In this document: piece after piece, positions 1-6,025 of the stretch
Layout: each line of letters starts with the position of its first letter
Numbering within the stretch: the stretch's first letter is position 1
NCBI GenBank assembly: GCA_031273585.1
Contig: JAISRP010000028.1
Coordinates: 1-6,791 of the forward strand
DNA: 6,791 nucleotides
Direction: 5' to 3'
DNA from: Synergistaceae bacterium
GTDB lineage: Bacteria; Synergistota; Synergistia; Synergistales; Synergistaceae
The notes under the pieces: generated by a model
Database searches by the model: none
Told to the model about the DNA's origin: nothing
The model's input: only the letters and a program-made list of their open reading frames with translations
Program-made: the position numbers and the translations under genes

Positions 1-473
1 ATCGTGTTGTAGCTCTTCACCGCCGAGTGAGCGCGCATGTGATCTTTTATCGCGCCGTGGAGCAGCTCCCTCGTCGTCGTCTTCCCGACGCTGCCGGTGA
101 TCCCCACCACCTTCGGCGAGACCATCCCGAGCCAGCGCTCCGCCAGGAGGGCCACGCTCCGCTCCGGGTCCTCGACGGGAATGACGGCCGCGCCGAGATC
201 TTTCAGGCCCTCCGCGTTCCGCCCGAACCAGCCCTCCTCCAGTATCACGACGGATGCGCCCCGCCTCACCGCGTCCTCTATATATTCGTGCCCGTCGGTG
301 CGCTCTCCCCGCATGGCTATGAAGACGCCGCCCCTTTCCACCTCGCGGCTGTCCGCCCTGAAGCTCTGGGGCATGGGATCGCCTCCCCTGCTCTCGGGGC
401 GGCACACGCTTCCCATCGCTCCCGCCGCCTCCCCTATCGTGAAGAACTTTCGGGCGCGCGCTGCCTCAGACAT
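1..473 (-). CDS. murF: UDP-N-acetylmuramoyl-tripeptide--D-alanyl-D-alanine ligase MurF, N-terminal part (3' end outside window)
   Basis: MurF is the cytoplasmic ATP-dependent ligase that adds D-Ala-D-Ala to UDP-MurNAc-tripeptide, the last cytoplasmic amino-acid addition in peptidoglycan precursor synthesis. I translated 157 codons from ATG at 473-471 down to the window edge without a stop. Residues about 38-63 (FRADSREVERGGVFIAMRGE followed by TDGHEY) are the Mur-ligase N-terminal uridine-binding domain signature. Residues 124-134 (GITGSVGKTTT) are the ATP-binding P-loop, with Lys131 as the phosphate-binding lysine. The GSVGKTTT form and the position after murE favour MurF over the other Mur ligases. 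The start codon shares one base with the murE stop (TGATG), and a GAGGG sits about seven bases upstream. The catalytic and C-terminal domains lie outside the window, so intactness cannot be judged. Identification is firm. Confidence 0.95.
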   Translation of the reverse strand, partial: MSEAARARKFFTIGEAAGAMGSVCRPESRGGDPMPQSFRADSREVERGGVFIAMRGERTDGHEYIEDAVRRGASVVILEEGWFGRNAEGLKDLGAAVIPVEDPERSVALLAERWLGMVSPKVVGITGSVGKTTTRELLHGAIKDHMRAHSAVKSYNT

Positions 474-1999
474 CACGAATCCCTCATCCCAACGCCGCGC
501 TCCGCGGCCCATTCGAGGACCGTGCCGCTGTCGCTGAACGGCATCCTGTGGGTCCCGTAATCTATGTAACTCTCCGGCCCCTTGCCGGCGATCACTACGA
601 TGTCGCCGGGGGAGGCGCCGTCGAGCGCCCTGTATATGGCCTCTTTTCTGTCCAGAATTATTCCGTACCTCGATTCGCCCCCGCCCGATATCACGCCCGA
701 CTCGACGTCGCGGGCTATCGCCTCGGGGGACTCGCTCCTCGGGTTGTCCGTCGATATAATTATGTAATCCGCGTACTTCGCCATGATGCTCCCCACCGCC
801 GGGCGTTTGAGAGGAGTCCTCTCACCCCCCGCGCCCCACAGGACGCAGAGGTCCCTCTCCTTTAAAGGATACAGGGCCGAGAGCATCTTCTCCATCCCGT
901 CCGAGCTGTGGGCAAAGTCCACAAAGACCCTAACCCCGTTTCCGAGGGTGTAGCGTTCGAGCCTGCCTGGGACCTGCGGGCAGCGCGACACGCCGCGGAT
1001 AATGGATTCGCGGCTCACGCCGAGCGAGTCCGCAAGGGCCGCAGCCTCGAGGATGTTAGACACGTTGTATCCGCCTATCAGGGGCGACTCGATCCGGCAG
1101 GATTCACCGTCCGGAAATGCGAGCTCGAACGTCATCCCCTCCGCCGAAGACGACACGCCGCTCGCGGCGTACGCCCCCGGAAATTCCGGCGCGGCATCGG
1201 CGGTAAACGGCCGGACCTGCCCCGGGAACTCCCCGAGGAGCAGACGACCGTACTCGTCATCGGCGTTGGCCGAGCCGGTCCAGCCCGCCTTCGTATATTC
1301 GGCGAACAGCCTGCGCTTTGCCGCGAAATACTTCTCCATGCTGCCGTGGAACTCGAGGTGCTCAGGCGTGAGGTTGCCGAACCCGACCGCGTCGAACTTG
1401 CAGCCGGCGAGCCTCCCCTGCTCCAGCCCGTGCGAGGATGCCTCCATTACGCAGCACTCGGCGCCGGCTTCCGCCATGCGCGCAAGCATATCCTGTATGT
1501 CGGGTCCCTCAGGCGTGGTCCTGTCCGCCGGAACCTCAAAGACGCAGTCGTCGTAGACCACCGTCCCTATCATCCCGGTCGCGATGCCGCCCGCCCTCAT
1601 GATCGACCTCGTTATATAAGCCGTCGTAGTCTTTCCGTTCGTGCCGGTCACGCCGATCATCCTGAGTTTTTCGGATGGGTTTCCGCGCAGGACTGCCGAG
1701 ACCTCTCCCATCGCAAACCTGACGTTCTCCGCTATTATCTGGGGCGCGTCCAGCGGCAGAGGGTGATCGCACAGGAGGGCAACGGCGCCGGAACGGGCGG
1801 CGTCTGCCGCGAAATTGTGTCCGTCAACCCTCTCCCCCCTGACGCAGGCGTAGATGATACCCGAGCCGGGAGTAACCTTCCTGCTGTCGTACCGCAGCGC
1901 CAGGACGTCCGGCATCGGGTCGGGCCGTCCCGCCATACGGACCGGATTCGCTCCGCCGCACAGCTCCCGCATCTTGATAAAAAGCTCGTCCAGCTTCAC
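473..1999 (-). CDS. murE: UDP-N-acetylmuramoyl-L-alanyl-D-glutamate--2,6-diaminopimelate ligase MurE
   Basis: MurE is the cytoplasmic ligase that adds the third stem-peptide residue to UDP-MurNAc-L-Ala-D-Glu. The product is 508 residues, a normal family length. The N-terminal uridine-binding region (about 35-65) has YDSRKV and RGERVDGHNF. The P-loop GVTGTNGKTTT is at 116-126. The probable carbamylated lysine is K228, in AAKRRLF. The C-terminal domain holds VDFAHSSDGMEKML (360-373), GGERTPLKRP (391-400) and DNPRSE (418-423). In this family DNPR is the signature for meso-diaminopimelate rather than lysine. One oddity is AHSSD, where most relatives carry AHTPD or AHNPD. The start is GTG at 1999, overlapping the ftsI stop by four bases (GTGA), with GGGAGGGG five bases upstream. 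The substrate call rests on motif knowledge and was not tested. Confidence 0.97.
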   Translation of the reverse strand: MKLDELFIKMRELCGGANPVRMAGRPDPMPDVLALRYDSRKVTPGSGIIYACVRGERVDGHNFAADAARSGAVALLCDHPLPLDAPQIIAENVRFAMGEVSAVLRGNPSEKLRMIGVTGTNGKTTTAYITRSIMRAGGIATGMIGTVVYDDCVFEVPADRTTPEGPDIQDMLARMAEAGAECCVMEASSHGLEQGRLAGCKFDAVGFGNLTPEHLEFHGSMEKYFAAKRRLFAEYTKAGWTGSANADDEYGRLLLGEFPGQVRPFTADAAPEFPGAYAASGVSSSAEGMTFELAFPDGESCRIESPLIGGYNVSNILEAAALADSLGVSRESIIRGVSRCPQVPGRLERYTLGNGVRVFVDFAHSSDGMEKMLSALYPLKERDLCVLWGAGGERTPLKRPAVGSIMAKYADYIIISTDNPRSESPEAIARDVESGVISGGGESRYGIILDRKEAIYRALDGASPGDIVVIAGKGPESYIDYGTHRMPFSDSGTVLEWAAERGVGMRDS

Positions 2000-3738
2000 T
2001 CCGACCCCTCCCGATGACCGCCCGGCCGCAGATTCCTGGGATTGGAGGCGTCCGCCTTCGCAATTACCTTGAGCTGGGACATCTCCTCTAATATGGCCTT
2101 GAAGACCGGGGCCGCGATCTCGCCCCCGTAATACTTCGCGCCGCTCGGCTCTCCTAGGACTATGAGCATCGCGTATTCGGGGTCCTCGTGCGGCCAGAAG
2201 CCTATGAACGAGCTCGCGTACCGCCCCTTCTTATACTCCCCCAGCGTCGCCACCTGCGCCGTCCCAGTCTTTCCCGCCAGCCTGACGCCCTCGACCCTGG
2301 CGCCCTTTCCCGTCCCGATCTCGACGGTCCTGTTCAGGGCCGTCCTGATCCACTCGCAGGTGCCGGGGCTCAGCACGGCGTTCCGCACGCGCCTTCTCCC
2401 CTGATGTATCACCCGCCCCGTGGCGTTTCTAACCTCCGCAATGATGTATGGCTTCAGCAGCTCCCCGCCGTTCGCTATGGAGCTCATGGCCATTACGAGC
2501 TGAAGCGGCGTCACAGCCAGTCCCTGGCCGATCGCGACGTTCGCCTTGGTCATGCCCAGCCACTCCTCGGGCGAGCGGAGCAGGCCCTCCTCCTCGCCGG
2601 CTATCTCGACGTCGGACCTCTGCCCGAAGCCGAATTGCCGGAGCATTCCGTATGTCTTGTGGGGGCTCATCCTCTGTCCTATCGCGGCCATCCCCGTGTT
2701 GCAGGACTTTATGAGCAGGCCCGCCAGGTCGAGCTCGCCGTGGGAGCTCACGTCCCTTATGATGCCGTCGGCGATGGAGACCCGTCCCCTGCAGTAAAAT
2801 TTCTCCCCGTAGGAGGCCAGGCCCATCTCCCTCGCTATGCCGATCATTATGGGCTTGAACGTCGATCCCGGCTCATACACCCTGCCTATCGCGCTGTTTC
2901 TCAGCATCTCCTTGTTGGAGAAGCTCTTGCGGTCGTTCAGGTCGATCCACGGGTAGCTCGCCATCGCCAGTATCTCTCCGGTCCTCGGGTTCACGCATAT
3001 CCCCACGCCCCACTTCGAGCCGGTGGCGACCGCACCCTCCTTCAGCTTCCACTCCATGACCTGCTGGATCTTAGAGTCGAGCGTCAGCTTTATCGATCCC
3101 GCTCCTACCTGAAGCGCGCCCGCGTTGCTCCCTATGAGGTCGAGCAGGCTCCCCTTGGCATCCCTGACGAAGAGCCTCGTCTGTGGCGGGGAGTACAGGA
3201 CTTTGTTCCACTCCCGCTCCACGCCGCTCAGCCCGTAGTCGTCTATGTCGCAAAATCCTATCACGTGCGAGGCGAGCTCGCCGTGGGGGTACATCCTGTT
3301 GCTCTCGCGGATCGTGAACAGCCCGGGGGCCCGCCTGTCGATGAGCCCTTGGGCGATGTCGGCCGGAACCTTCCTCACGACCCAGTGAAAGCGCCCCTGC
3401 AGCGGGCCTGAGAATTTACGCGCGATCTGGTCGCCGAAGTACCCTGCCAGGACGTCGGCGCTCCCGGGGTTCCAGAACTGAGGGTCGATGTAAAAGCTAG
3501 CCGACGGCACGGATATCGCCAGGGGAACGTCGTTCCTGTCCCTTATGTCCCCCCGCGACGTCGAAACCGGGACCTGCGCCCAGTACTGTCTCTCCGACTG
3601 CCTGACTATCCTGTAGTCCGGGAACAGGTGGACCTTGGCGGTCTGGACGCCCAGCAGGATCAGACACAGGAAGACGAGCGCCCACGCGCTCCTCGAATGC
3701 CAGGACTCCCTCGGTATGCGACCCTTAATCTTGGGCAT
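1996..3738 (-). CDS. ftsI: Peptidoglycan D,D-transpeptidase, FtsI/PBP2-type class B penicillin-binding protein
   Basis: This class B penicillin-binding protein cross-links septal peptidoglycan and is the target of beta-lactams. The 580-residue product has a short basic N-terminus and one membrane anchor (about 18-36, rich in L, V, F and C), consistent with a periplasmic catalytic part. The dimerisation region includes SRGDIRDRN (61-69) and the following PLAISVPSASFYIDP. All three transpeptidase motifs are present: STFK at 292-295 with nucleophile Ser292, SCN at 345-347, and KTGT at 490-493. The sequence ends near residue 580 with a basic tail and no PASTA domains, so it is the FtsI form and not SpoVD or PBP2x with PASTA repeats. 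ATG at 3738 overlaps the end of ftsL by 14 bases, with only a weak AGGT upstream, which suggests coupling to ftsL translation. The division role is inferred from the location between ftsL and murE. Confidence 0.96.
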   Translation of the reverse strand: MPKIKGRIPRESWHSRSAWALVFLCLILLGVQTAKVHLFPDYRIVRQSERQYWAQVPVSTSRGDIRDRNDVPLAISVPSASFYIDPQFWNPGSADVLAGYFGDQIARKFSGPLQGRFHWVVRKVPADIAQGLIDRRAPGLFTIRESNRMYPHGELASHVIGFCDIDDYGLSGVEREWNKVLYSPPQTRLFVRDAKGSLLDLIGSNAGALQVGAGSIKLTLDSKIQQVMEWKLKEGAVATGSKWGVGICVNPRTGEILAMASYPWIDLNDRKSFSNKEMLRNSAIGRVYEPGSTFKPIMIGIAREMGLASYGEKFYCRGRVSIADGIIRDVSSHGELDLAGLLIKSCNTGMAAIGQRMSPHKTYGMLRQFGFGQRSDVEIAGEEEGLLRSPEEWLGMTKANVAIGQGLAVTPLQLVMAMSSIANGGELLKPYIIAEVRNATGRVIHQGRRRVRNAVLSPGTCEWIRTALNRTVEIGTGKGARVEGVRLAGKTGTAQVATLGEYKKGRYASSFIGFWPHEDPEYAMLIVLGEPSGAKYYGGEIAAPVFKAILEEMSQLKVIAKADASNPRNLRPGGHREGSE

Positions 3739-4138
3739 TTGCGATACCTGTGAAGAGGGAGAGCAGGCCCTCGGGCCCCTTCATGTTCCTTATCTCGTCG
3801 GGCGTCAGCCCCGCCACGGATCCCTCGCTCGCGGGGTTCGCCCGAAGCCTGATCGTCTCGATCTCGCTTGCGGTTATCATCTTCAGTTCGGACTTTGCGT
3901 ATGTATAAATCCGCGAGGGCGACAGGAGGTAGGAAAAACGCTCCTCCAGCGCTGAGTTCCTGTCGTTCGTCGCGGCGATCCTTCCCGTGACGTCCGCCAG
4001 GCGGTGTTCGAGATAAAGACCGTAGAGCCGCAGACTCCCGAGCGAAGTCGCGGATATGAGAATCCCAAGAAGGCATATCACACAGACCATAGAGTGCGAG
4101 CCCTCTTTCCTTTCATGTCTTGCCAGCGGCGCTTTCAT
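3725..4138 (-). CDS. ftsL: FtsL-like bitopic cell division protein
   Basis: The 137-residue protein has the FtsL architecture. A short basic cytoplasmic tail (KAPLARHERKEG) is followed by one hydrophobic segment at about 17-42, and then by a charged, probably coiled-coil stretch (about 43-72, EHRLADVTGRIAATNDRNSA onward). FtsL with FtsB and FtsQ forms the complex that activates FtsW and FtsI at the septum. FtsL sequences diverge strongly, so this call rests on topology and on the slot between rsmH and ftsI more than on residue identity. The C-terminal 45 residues after the predicted coil have no family feature I recognise. A GGGAGGT lies about eight bases before ATG 4138. A second ATG four bases upstream, out of frame, encodes only nine residues and is not favoured. 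The gap from rsmH is 67 bases and the overlap with ftsI is 14 bases. Confidence 0.82.
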   Translation of the reverse strand: MKAPLARHERKEGSHSMVCVICLLGILISATSLGSLRLYGLYLEHRLADVTGRIAATNDRNSALEERFSYLLSPSRIYTYAKSELKMITASEIETIRLRANPASEGSVAGLTPDEIRNMKGPEGLLSLFTGIANAQD

Positions 4139-4205
4139 CCATGATACCTCCCATATTCCGAATCCTTCCTCGGGAATCAGAACCGCATATCCCGATGAAT
4201 ACAGG

Positions 4206-5144
4206 CTACTCCGCTCCCGCCATCTTAAACGCCCGGAGCTTTGCGCTCCGCGAGCTCCTGTTCCGTTCTACCTCGGCATCCGACGGAGTCAGAGGGCGGC
4301 GGGTAAGCGCCCGACCGGATCCCTCCTGCCCCCACCTGAGAAACGTCCTCTTAACTATCCTGTCCTCGAGGGAGTGGTATGAGATCACTACGACGACCCC
4401 TCCCTCTCCCGCTATGCGCCTGGCGCCCTCCAGCCCCTCCACGAGCATGTCGAGCTCGGAGTTGACGGCTATGCGGAGCGCCTGAAAAACCCTTCTCGCG
4501 GGGTGAGTTCCCATTCGTCTCTGCACCGGAGAGGGCAGCGTCGCCCTTATGAGCCTCGTCAGATCCCCTGTCGTCTCGAGCCTCCCGCCCCTCTCCCGGA
4601 ATCGGACTATGGATCTGGCTATCTGAAACGCGTACCTCTCCTCGCCGTACTCCCTGAATATGACCGTGAGCTCCCTGGCGTCGTACCTTCCTAGGAGAGA
4701 CGACGCCGGTTCGGCCTCCCCGCCCGGGTCCATCCTCATGTCAAGAGGCCCGTCCTCCTGGTAGGAAAAACCCCTCTCAGGGGTCGAGAGCTGCATACCG
4801 GAGACGCCGAGGTCGAACAAAATCCCGTCCGCCCCTGGCCACCCCTCCTCGTCCCCCAGGAGGTACATCTCGCGGAAGTTTCTCCCCTCCATCCTCACCC
4901 TGTCGATATATGGAAAGATCGACTCCGACGCGGCATCTCGCGCCGAACTGTCCTGATCGAAGCCTATCAGGCGGCTGCGCGGAAACGCTTCTAGCATCGC
5001 CCGGGCGTGCCCGCCGGCCCCGAGCGTCGCGTCCACAAAAACCGCCTCCGAATCCTCTCCGACATGTTCCCGCAGTATCCCGAGCACCTCCCCGAGCATG
5101 ACCGGGATATGTCCTGGCTGACTGGGCCGCGCCTCCCCTACCAC
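4206..5144 (-). CDS. rsmH: 16S rRNA (cytosine(1402)-N(4))-methyltransferase RsmH (MraW)
   Basis: RsmH is the S-adenosylmethionine-dependent enzyme that N4-methylates C1402 in the decoding centre of 16S rRNA. From GTG 5144 it is 312 residues, the usual family size. Numbered from that start, GHIPVML at about 11-17 is the conserved N-terminal motif. DATLGAGGH (38-46) is the SAM-binding glycine loop, GFDQDSSA (61-68) follows, and DLGVSGMQL (111-119) is the family signature. FQALRIAVNSEL (200-211) and SYHSLEDRIVK (235-245) are diagnostic blocks, and SSRSAKLRAFK closes the protein. The frame stays open upstream to another GTG at 5192, but that would add 16 atypical residues inside mraZ. The GTG at 5144 overlaps the mraZ stop by seven bases. 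Only a weak GGTGG precedes it, which fits translational coupling to mraZ. The function is firm and the exact start is moderately sure. Confidence 0.96.
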   Translation of the reverse strand: MVGEARPSQPGHIPVMLGEVLGILREHVGEDSEAVFVDATLGAGGHARAMLEAFPRSRLIGFDQDSSARDAASESIFPYIDRVRMEGRNFREMYLLGDEEGWPGADGILFDLGVSGMQLSTPERGFSYQEDGPLDMRMDPGGEAEPASSLLGRYDARELTVIFREYGEERYAFQIARSIVRFRERGGRLETTGDLTRLIRATLPSPVQRRMGTHPARRVFQALRIAVNSELDMLVEGLEGARRIAGEGGVVVVISYHSLEDRIVKRTFLRWGQEGSGRALTRRPLTPSDAEVERNRSSRSAKLRAFKMAGAE

Positions 5145-5581
5145 TTTTCCACCATGTACTTGCTGAGCAGCCTGTCGTTGAACTCCGTCCACTTGCCGGA
5201 GTCCCAGATCTCGATGTGATCGCCGTTACCGCTCACTATCACGTCCGTAGCGACGCCGACGCGATTCCTCAGCGCCTGTGGGATGAGTATGCGTCCTGCG
5301 CCGTCCACCTTCTCGTCGTCCTTGGCGTTCCCGCGGAGCAGGTTCACGAGGTAGCGCATGTCGTTGTCGTCCTGCGGCAGCTCGTCCAGCTTCATCTGAA
5401 GCGCCTCCCACTCCTCCATCGGGTAAACCGCGACACACGGGTCGATCGCGCGGGACTTGATGTGTATGCAAAAGCTGATCGCCACGGTCTGACCAAGCTT
5501 CTCGCGAAACCTGGCCGGGAGGATGAGCCTGCCCTTGCCGTCCAGCTTATGTGCGTAGCTACCCTGCATCCGGACCGGCAA
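5138..5581 (-). CDS. mraZ: Transcriptional regulator MraZ, first gene of the dcw operon
   Basis: MraZ is a ring-forming DNA-binding protein of the SpoVT-AbrB fold that regulates its own dcw operon in bacteria where it has been studied. Two copies of the family motif are visible: DGKGRLILPARFR (14-26 from the TTG start) and DGAGRILIPQALR (93-105). Both follow the usual N-terminal QGSYAHKLD, and HIEIWD near the C-terminus is also typical. A start at ATG 5569 would give the textbook N-terminus (MQGSY, 143 residues), but its nearest ribosome binding site is 18 bases away. GGAGGTG at 5588-5594 sits an ideal six bases from TTG 5581, giving 147 residues starting MPVRMQGSY. I therefore annotate the TTG; either start leaves the domain intact. 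The linker FCIHIKSRAIDPC between the two halves looks slightly long for the family. The stop overlaps rsmH by seven bases. Confidence 0.95.
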   Translation of the reverse strand: MPVRMQGSYAHKLDGKGRLILPARFREKLGQTVAISFCIHIKSRAIDPCVAVYPMEEWEALQMKLDELPQDDNDMRYLVNLLRGNAKDDEKVDGAGRILIPQALRNRVGVATDVIVSGNGDHIEIWDSGKWTEFNDRLLSKYMVEKW

Positions 5582-5587
5582 GTCATC

Positions 5588-5594
5588 CACCTCC
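5588..5594 (-). promoter_or_regulatory. Ribosome binding site of mraZ that selects a TTG start
   Basis: GGAGGTG on the minus strand, embedded in AAGGGGAGGTGG, is a seven-base match to the anti-Shine-Dalgarno. It lies six bases before TTG 5581 and 18 bases before ATG 5569. An ATG inside GGTGGATGAC is in another frame and too close to be used. This spacing is the reason for the TTG call. Confidence 0.7.
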
Positions 5595-5604
5595 CCTTGT
5601 CCAA

Positions 5605-5651
5605 CCACTCAACGCCACTTTCCTCCACTTACTACTACTTATCCCCCACTT
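5605..5651 (-). promoter_or_regulatory. Probable MraZ operator: five AAGTGG-type direct repeats
   Basis: Read on the minus strand, AAGTGG, AAGTAG, AAGTGG, AAGTGG and GAGTGG begin at 5651, 5640, 5630, 5620 and 5610. Spacing is thus 11, 10, 10 and 10 bp, about one helical turn each. A sixth weaker copy (AAGTGA, from 5663) overlaps the -10 box. Known MraZ sites consist of short direct repeats of GTGG or TGGG type at 10-bp spacing just upstream of mraZ; that is family knowledge. Their position, from about +1 of the promoter to just before the ribosome binding site, implies that bound MraZ would block initiation or early elongation; that is inference. Most described sites have three or four copies. 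Confidence 0.8.
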
Positions 5652-5659
5652 CGATTTTC

Positions 5660-5688
5660 ACTTTAGCACGTTCTCATTTTCTTGACAA
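5660..5688 (-). promoter_or_regulatory. Sigma-70-type promoter of the mraZ/dcw operon
   Basis: The -35 box is TTGTCA (5688-5683, five of six consensus bases). A 17-base spacer follows, then TAAAGT (5665-5660, four of six) preceded by TGC, an extended -10. Transcription should start near 5651-5654, giving a leader of about 70 bases. The stretch just upstream, about 5694-5710 on the minus strand, is a run of A and T that could act as an UP element. Placement directly upstream of the repeat array and mraZ supports the call. Confidence 0.75.
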
Positions 5689-5696
5689 GGACATAT

Positions 5697-5873
5697 TTAA
5701 TTTTTTTGTATCATGAAAAGACCAAAATCTATGTATTTACTGATTGTAAACAATAAATCCTTCAAAATATCGCATAAAACCTCGCAACCCTCAGCTACGG
5801 CGCTCCTGAGGGACGGAGGCAGCTTGTCACAAAAATCTGCATTCTTTACACATCGATGACATACGTGATTCAC
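5697..5873 (-). CDS. Possible 58-residue cysteine-rich small protein, unknown function
   Basis: I do not recognise this ORF and am not sure it is expressed. From GTG 5873 it encodes 58 residues, with GGAGG five bases upstream as a convincing ribosome binding site. The N-terminal half has C5-x-x-C8, then C15, C30 and C34, around the phrase FCDKLPPSLRSAVAEGCEV. That pattern loosely recalls the start of Crp/Fnr-type regulators, so it could be a decayed fragment of one. The last 25 codons are AT-rich and unlike the neighbouring genes, ending in a low-complexity IQKN. The stop lies within the A/T tract upstream of the dcw promoter. The same frame stays open to a TTG at 5951 inside the terminator, which is unlikely as a start. 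It follows the terminator of the upstream gene, and no clear promoter of its own is visible. A noncoding reading remains quite possible. Confidence 0.3.
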   Translation of the reverse strand: MNHVCHRCVKNADFCDKLPPSLRSAVAEGCEVLCDILKDLLFTISKYIDFGLFMIQKN

Positions 5874-5896
5874 TCCGCCCTCCCTGGCAGGGCGGA
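5874..5896 (-). promoter_or_regulatory. Hairpin overlapping the small ORF's ribosome binding site
   Basis: On the minus strand, TCCGCCCT (5896-5889) and AGGGCGGA (5881-5874) are perfect complements around a seven-base loop. The 3' arm contains the last three bases of the GGAGG at 5883-5879 and ends right at the GTG start. Folded RNA would partly hide the ribosome binding site. Whether it regulates anything is unknown. Confidence 0.4.
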
Positions 5897-5917
5897 ACAG
5901 ATGCGCCGAGGGCGAGT

Positions 5918-5931
5918 GCGAGAGCTCTCGC
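5918..5931. repeat. 14-bp perfect palindrome
   Basis: GCGAGAGCTCTCGC is a perfect inverted repeat without a spacer, located between the terminator and the small ORF. A symmetric site of this length could bind a dimeric regulator, or it may be chance in GC-rich DNA. No regulator is identifiable from the sequence. Confidence 0.4.
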
Positions 5932-5950
5932 GATAAATAGGCTCCCAACA

Positions 5951-5994
5951 AAAAAAATCGCGCCGCCCTCTGTCTCCGGCGGCGCGATTTTTTT
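5951..5994. terminator. Bidirectional intrinsic terminator after the unknown gene
   Basis: A perfect 17-bp inverted repeat (5951-5967 with 5978-5994) surrounds a ten-base loop. The inner part is a GC stem (CGCGCCGCC / GGCGGCGCG) and the outer part is seven A on one side and seven T on the other, so either strand gives a GC hairpin followed by a U-run. It begins 31 bases after the stop of the gene at 6026-6550 and separates that transcript from the mraZ region. No plus-strand gene leads into it, so it probably serves the minus strand. Confidence 0.92.
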
Positions 5995-6025
5995 ATCTGA
6001 ATCGGACTGGCGTCCTCCGACGCCT

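Noticed and set aside
908..2017. Long plus-strand open frame (369 codons) opposite murE
   Set aside because: It is antisense to a gene with full family motifs. The product is rich in R, P, A and G as expected from the reverse of GC-rich codons, and it has no recognisable domain.
2188..3411. Long plus-strand open frame (407 codons) opposite ftsI
   Set aside because: Same reason: it mirrors a certain transpeptidase gene and its composition is that of a shadow frame.
4139..4205. Possible terminator or promoter in the rsmH-ftsL gap
   Set aside because: I see only a four-base stem without a U-run and no convincing -35/-10 pair; the gap holds just the ftsL ribosome binding site.
5145..5192. Upstream GTG start for rsmH at 5192
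   Set aside because: It would add 16 residues not typical of the family and lie well inside mraZ; GTG 5144 gives the normal length and a short overlap with the mraZ stop.
5682..5712. Plus-strand TTGACA followed by an AT-rich stretch, a possible divergent promoter for the 48-codon ORF at 5713-5859
   Set aside because: The box is the other face of the near-palindromic -35 of the dcw promoter. The nearest plausible -10 (TATCAT) is 21 bases away, and the ORF has no ribosome binding site or recognisable content.
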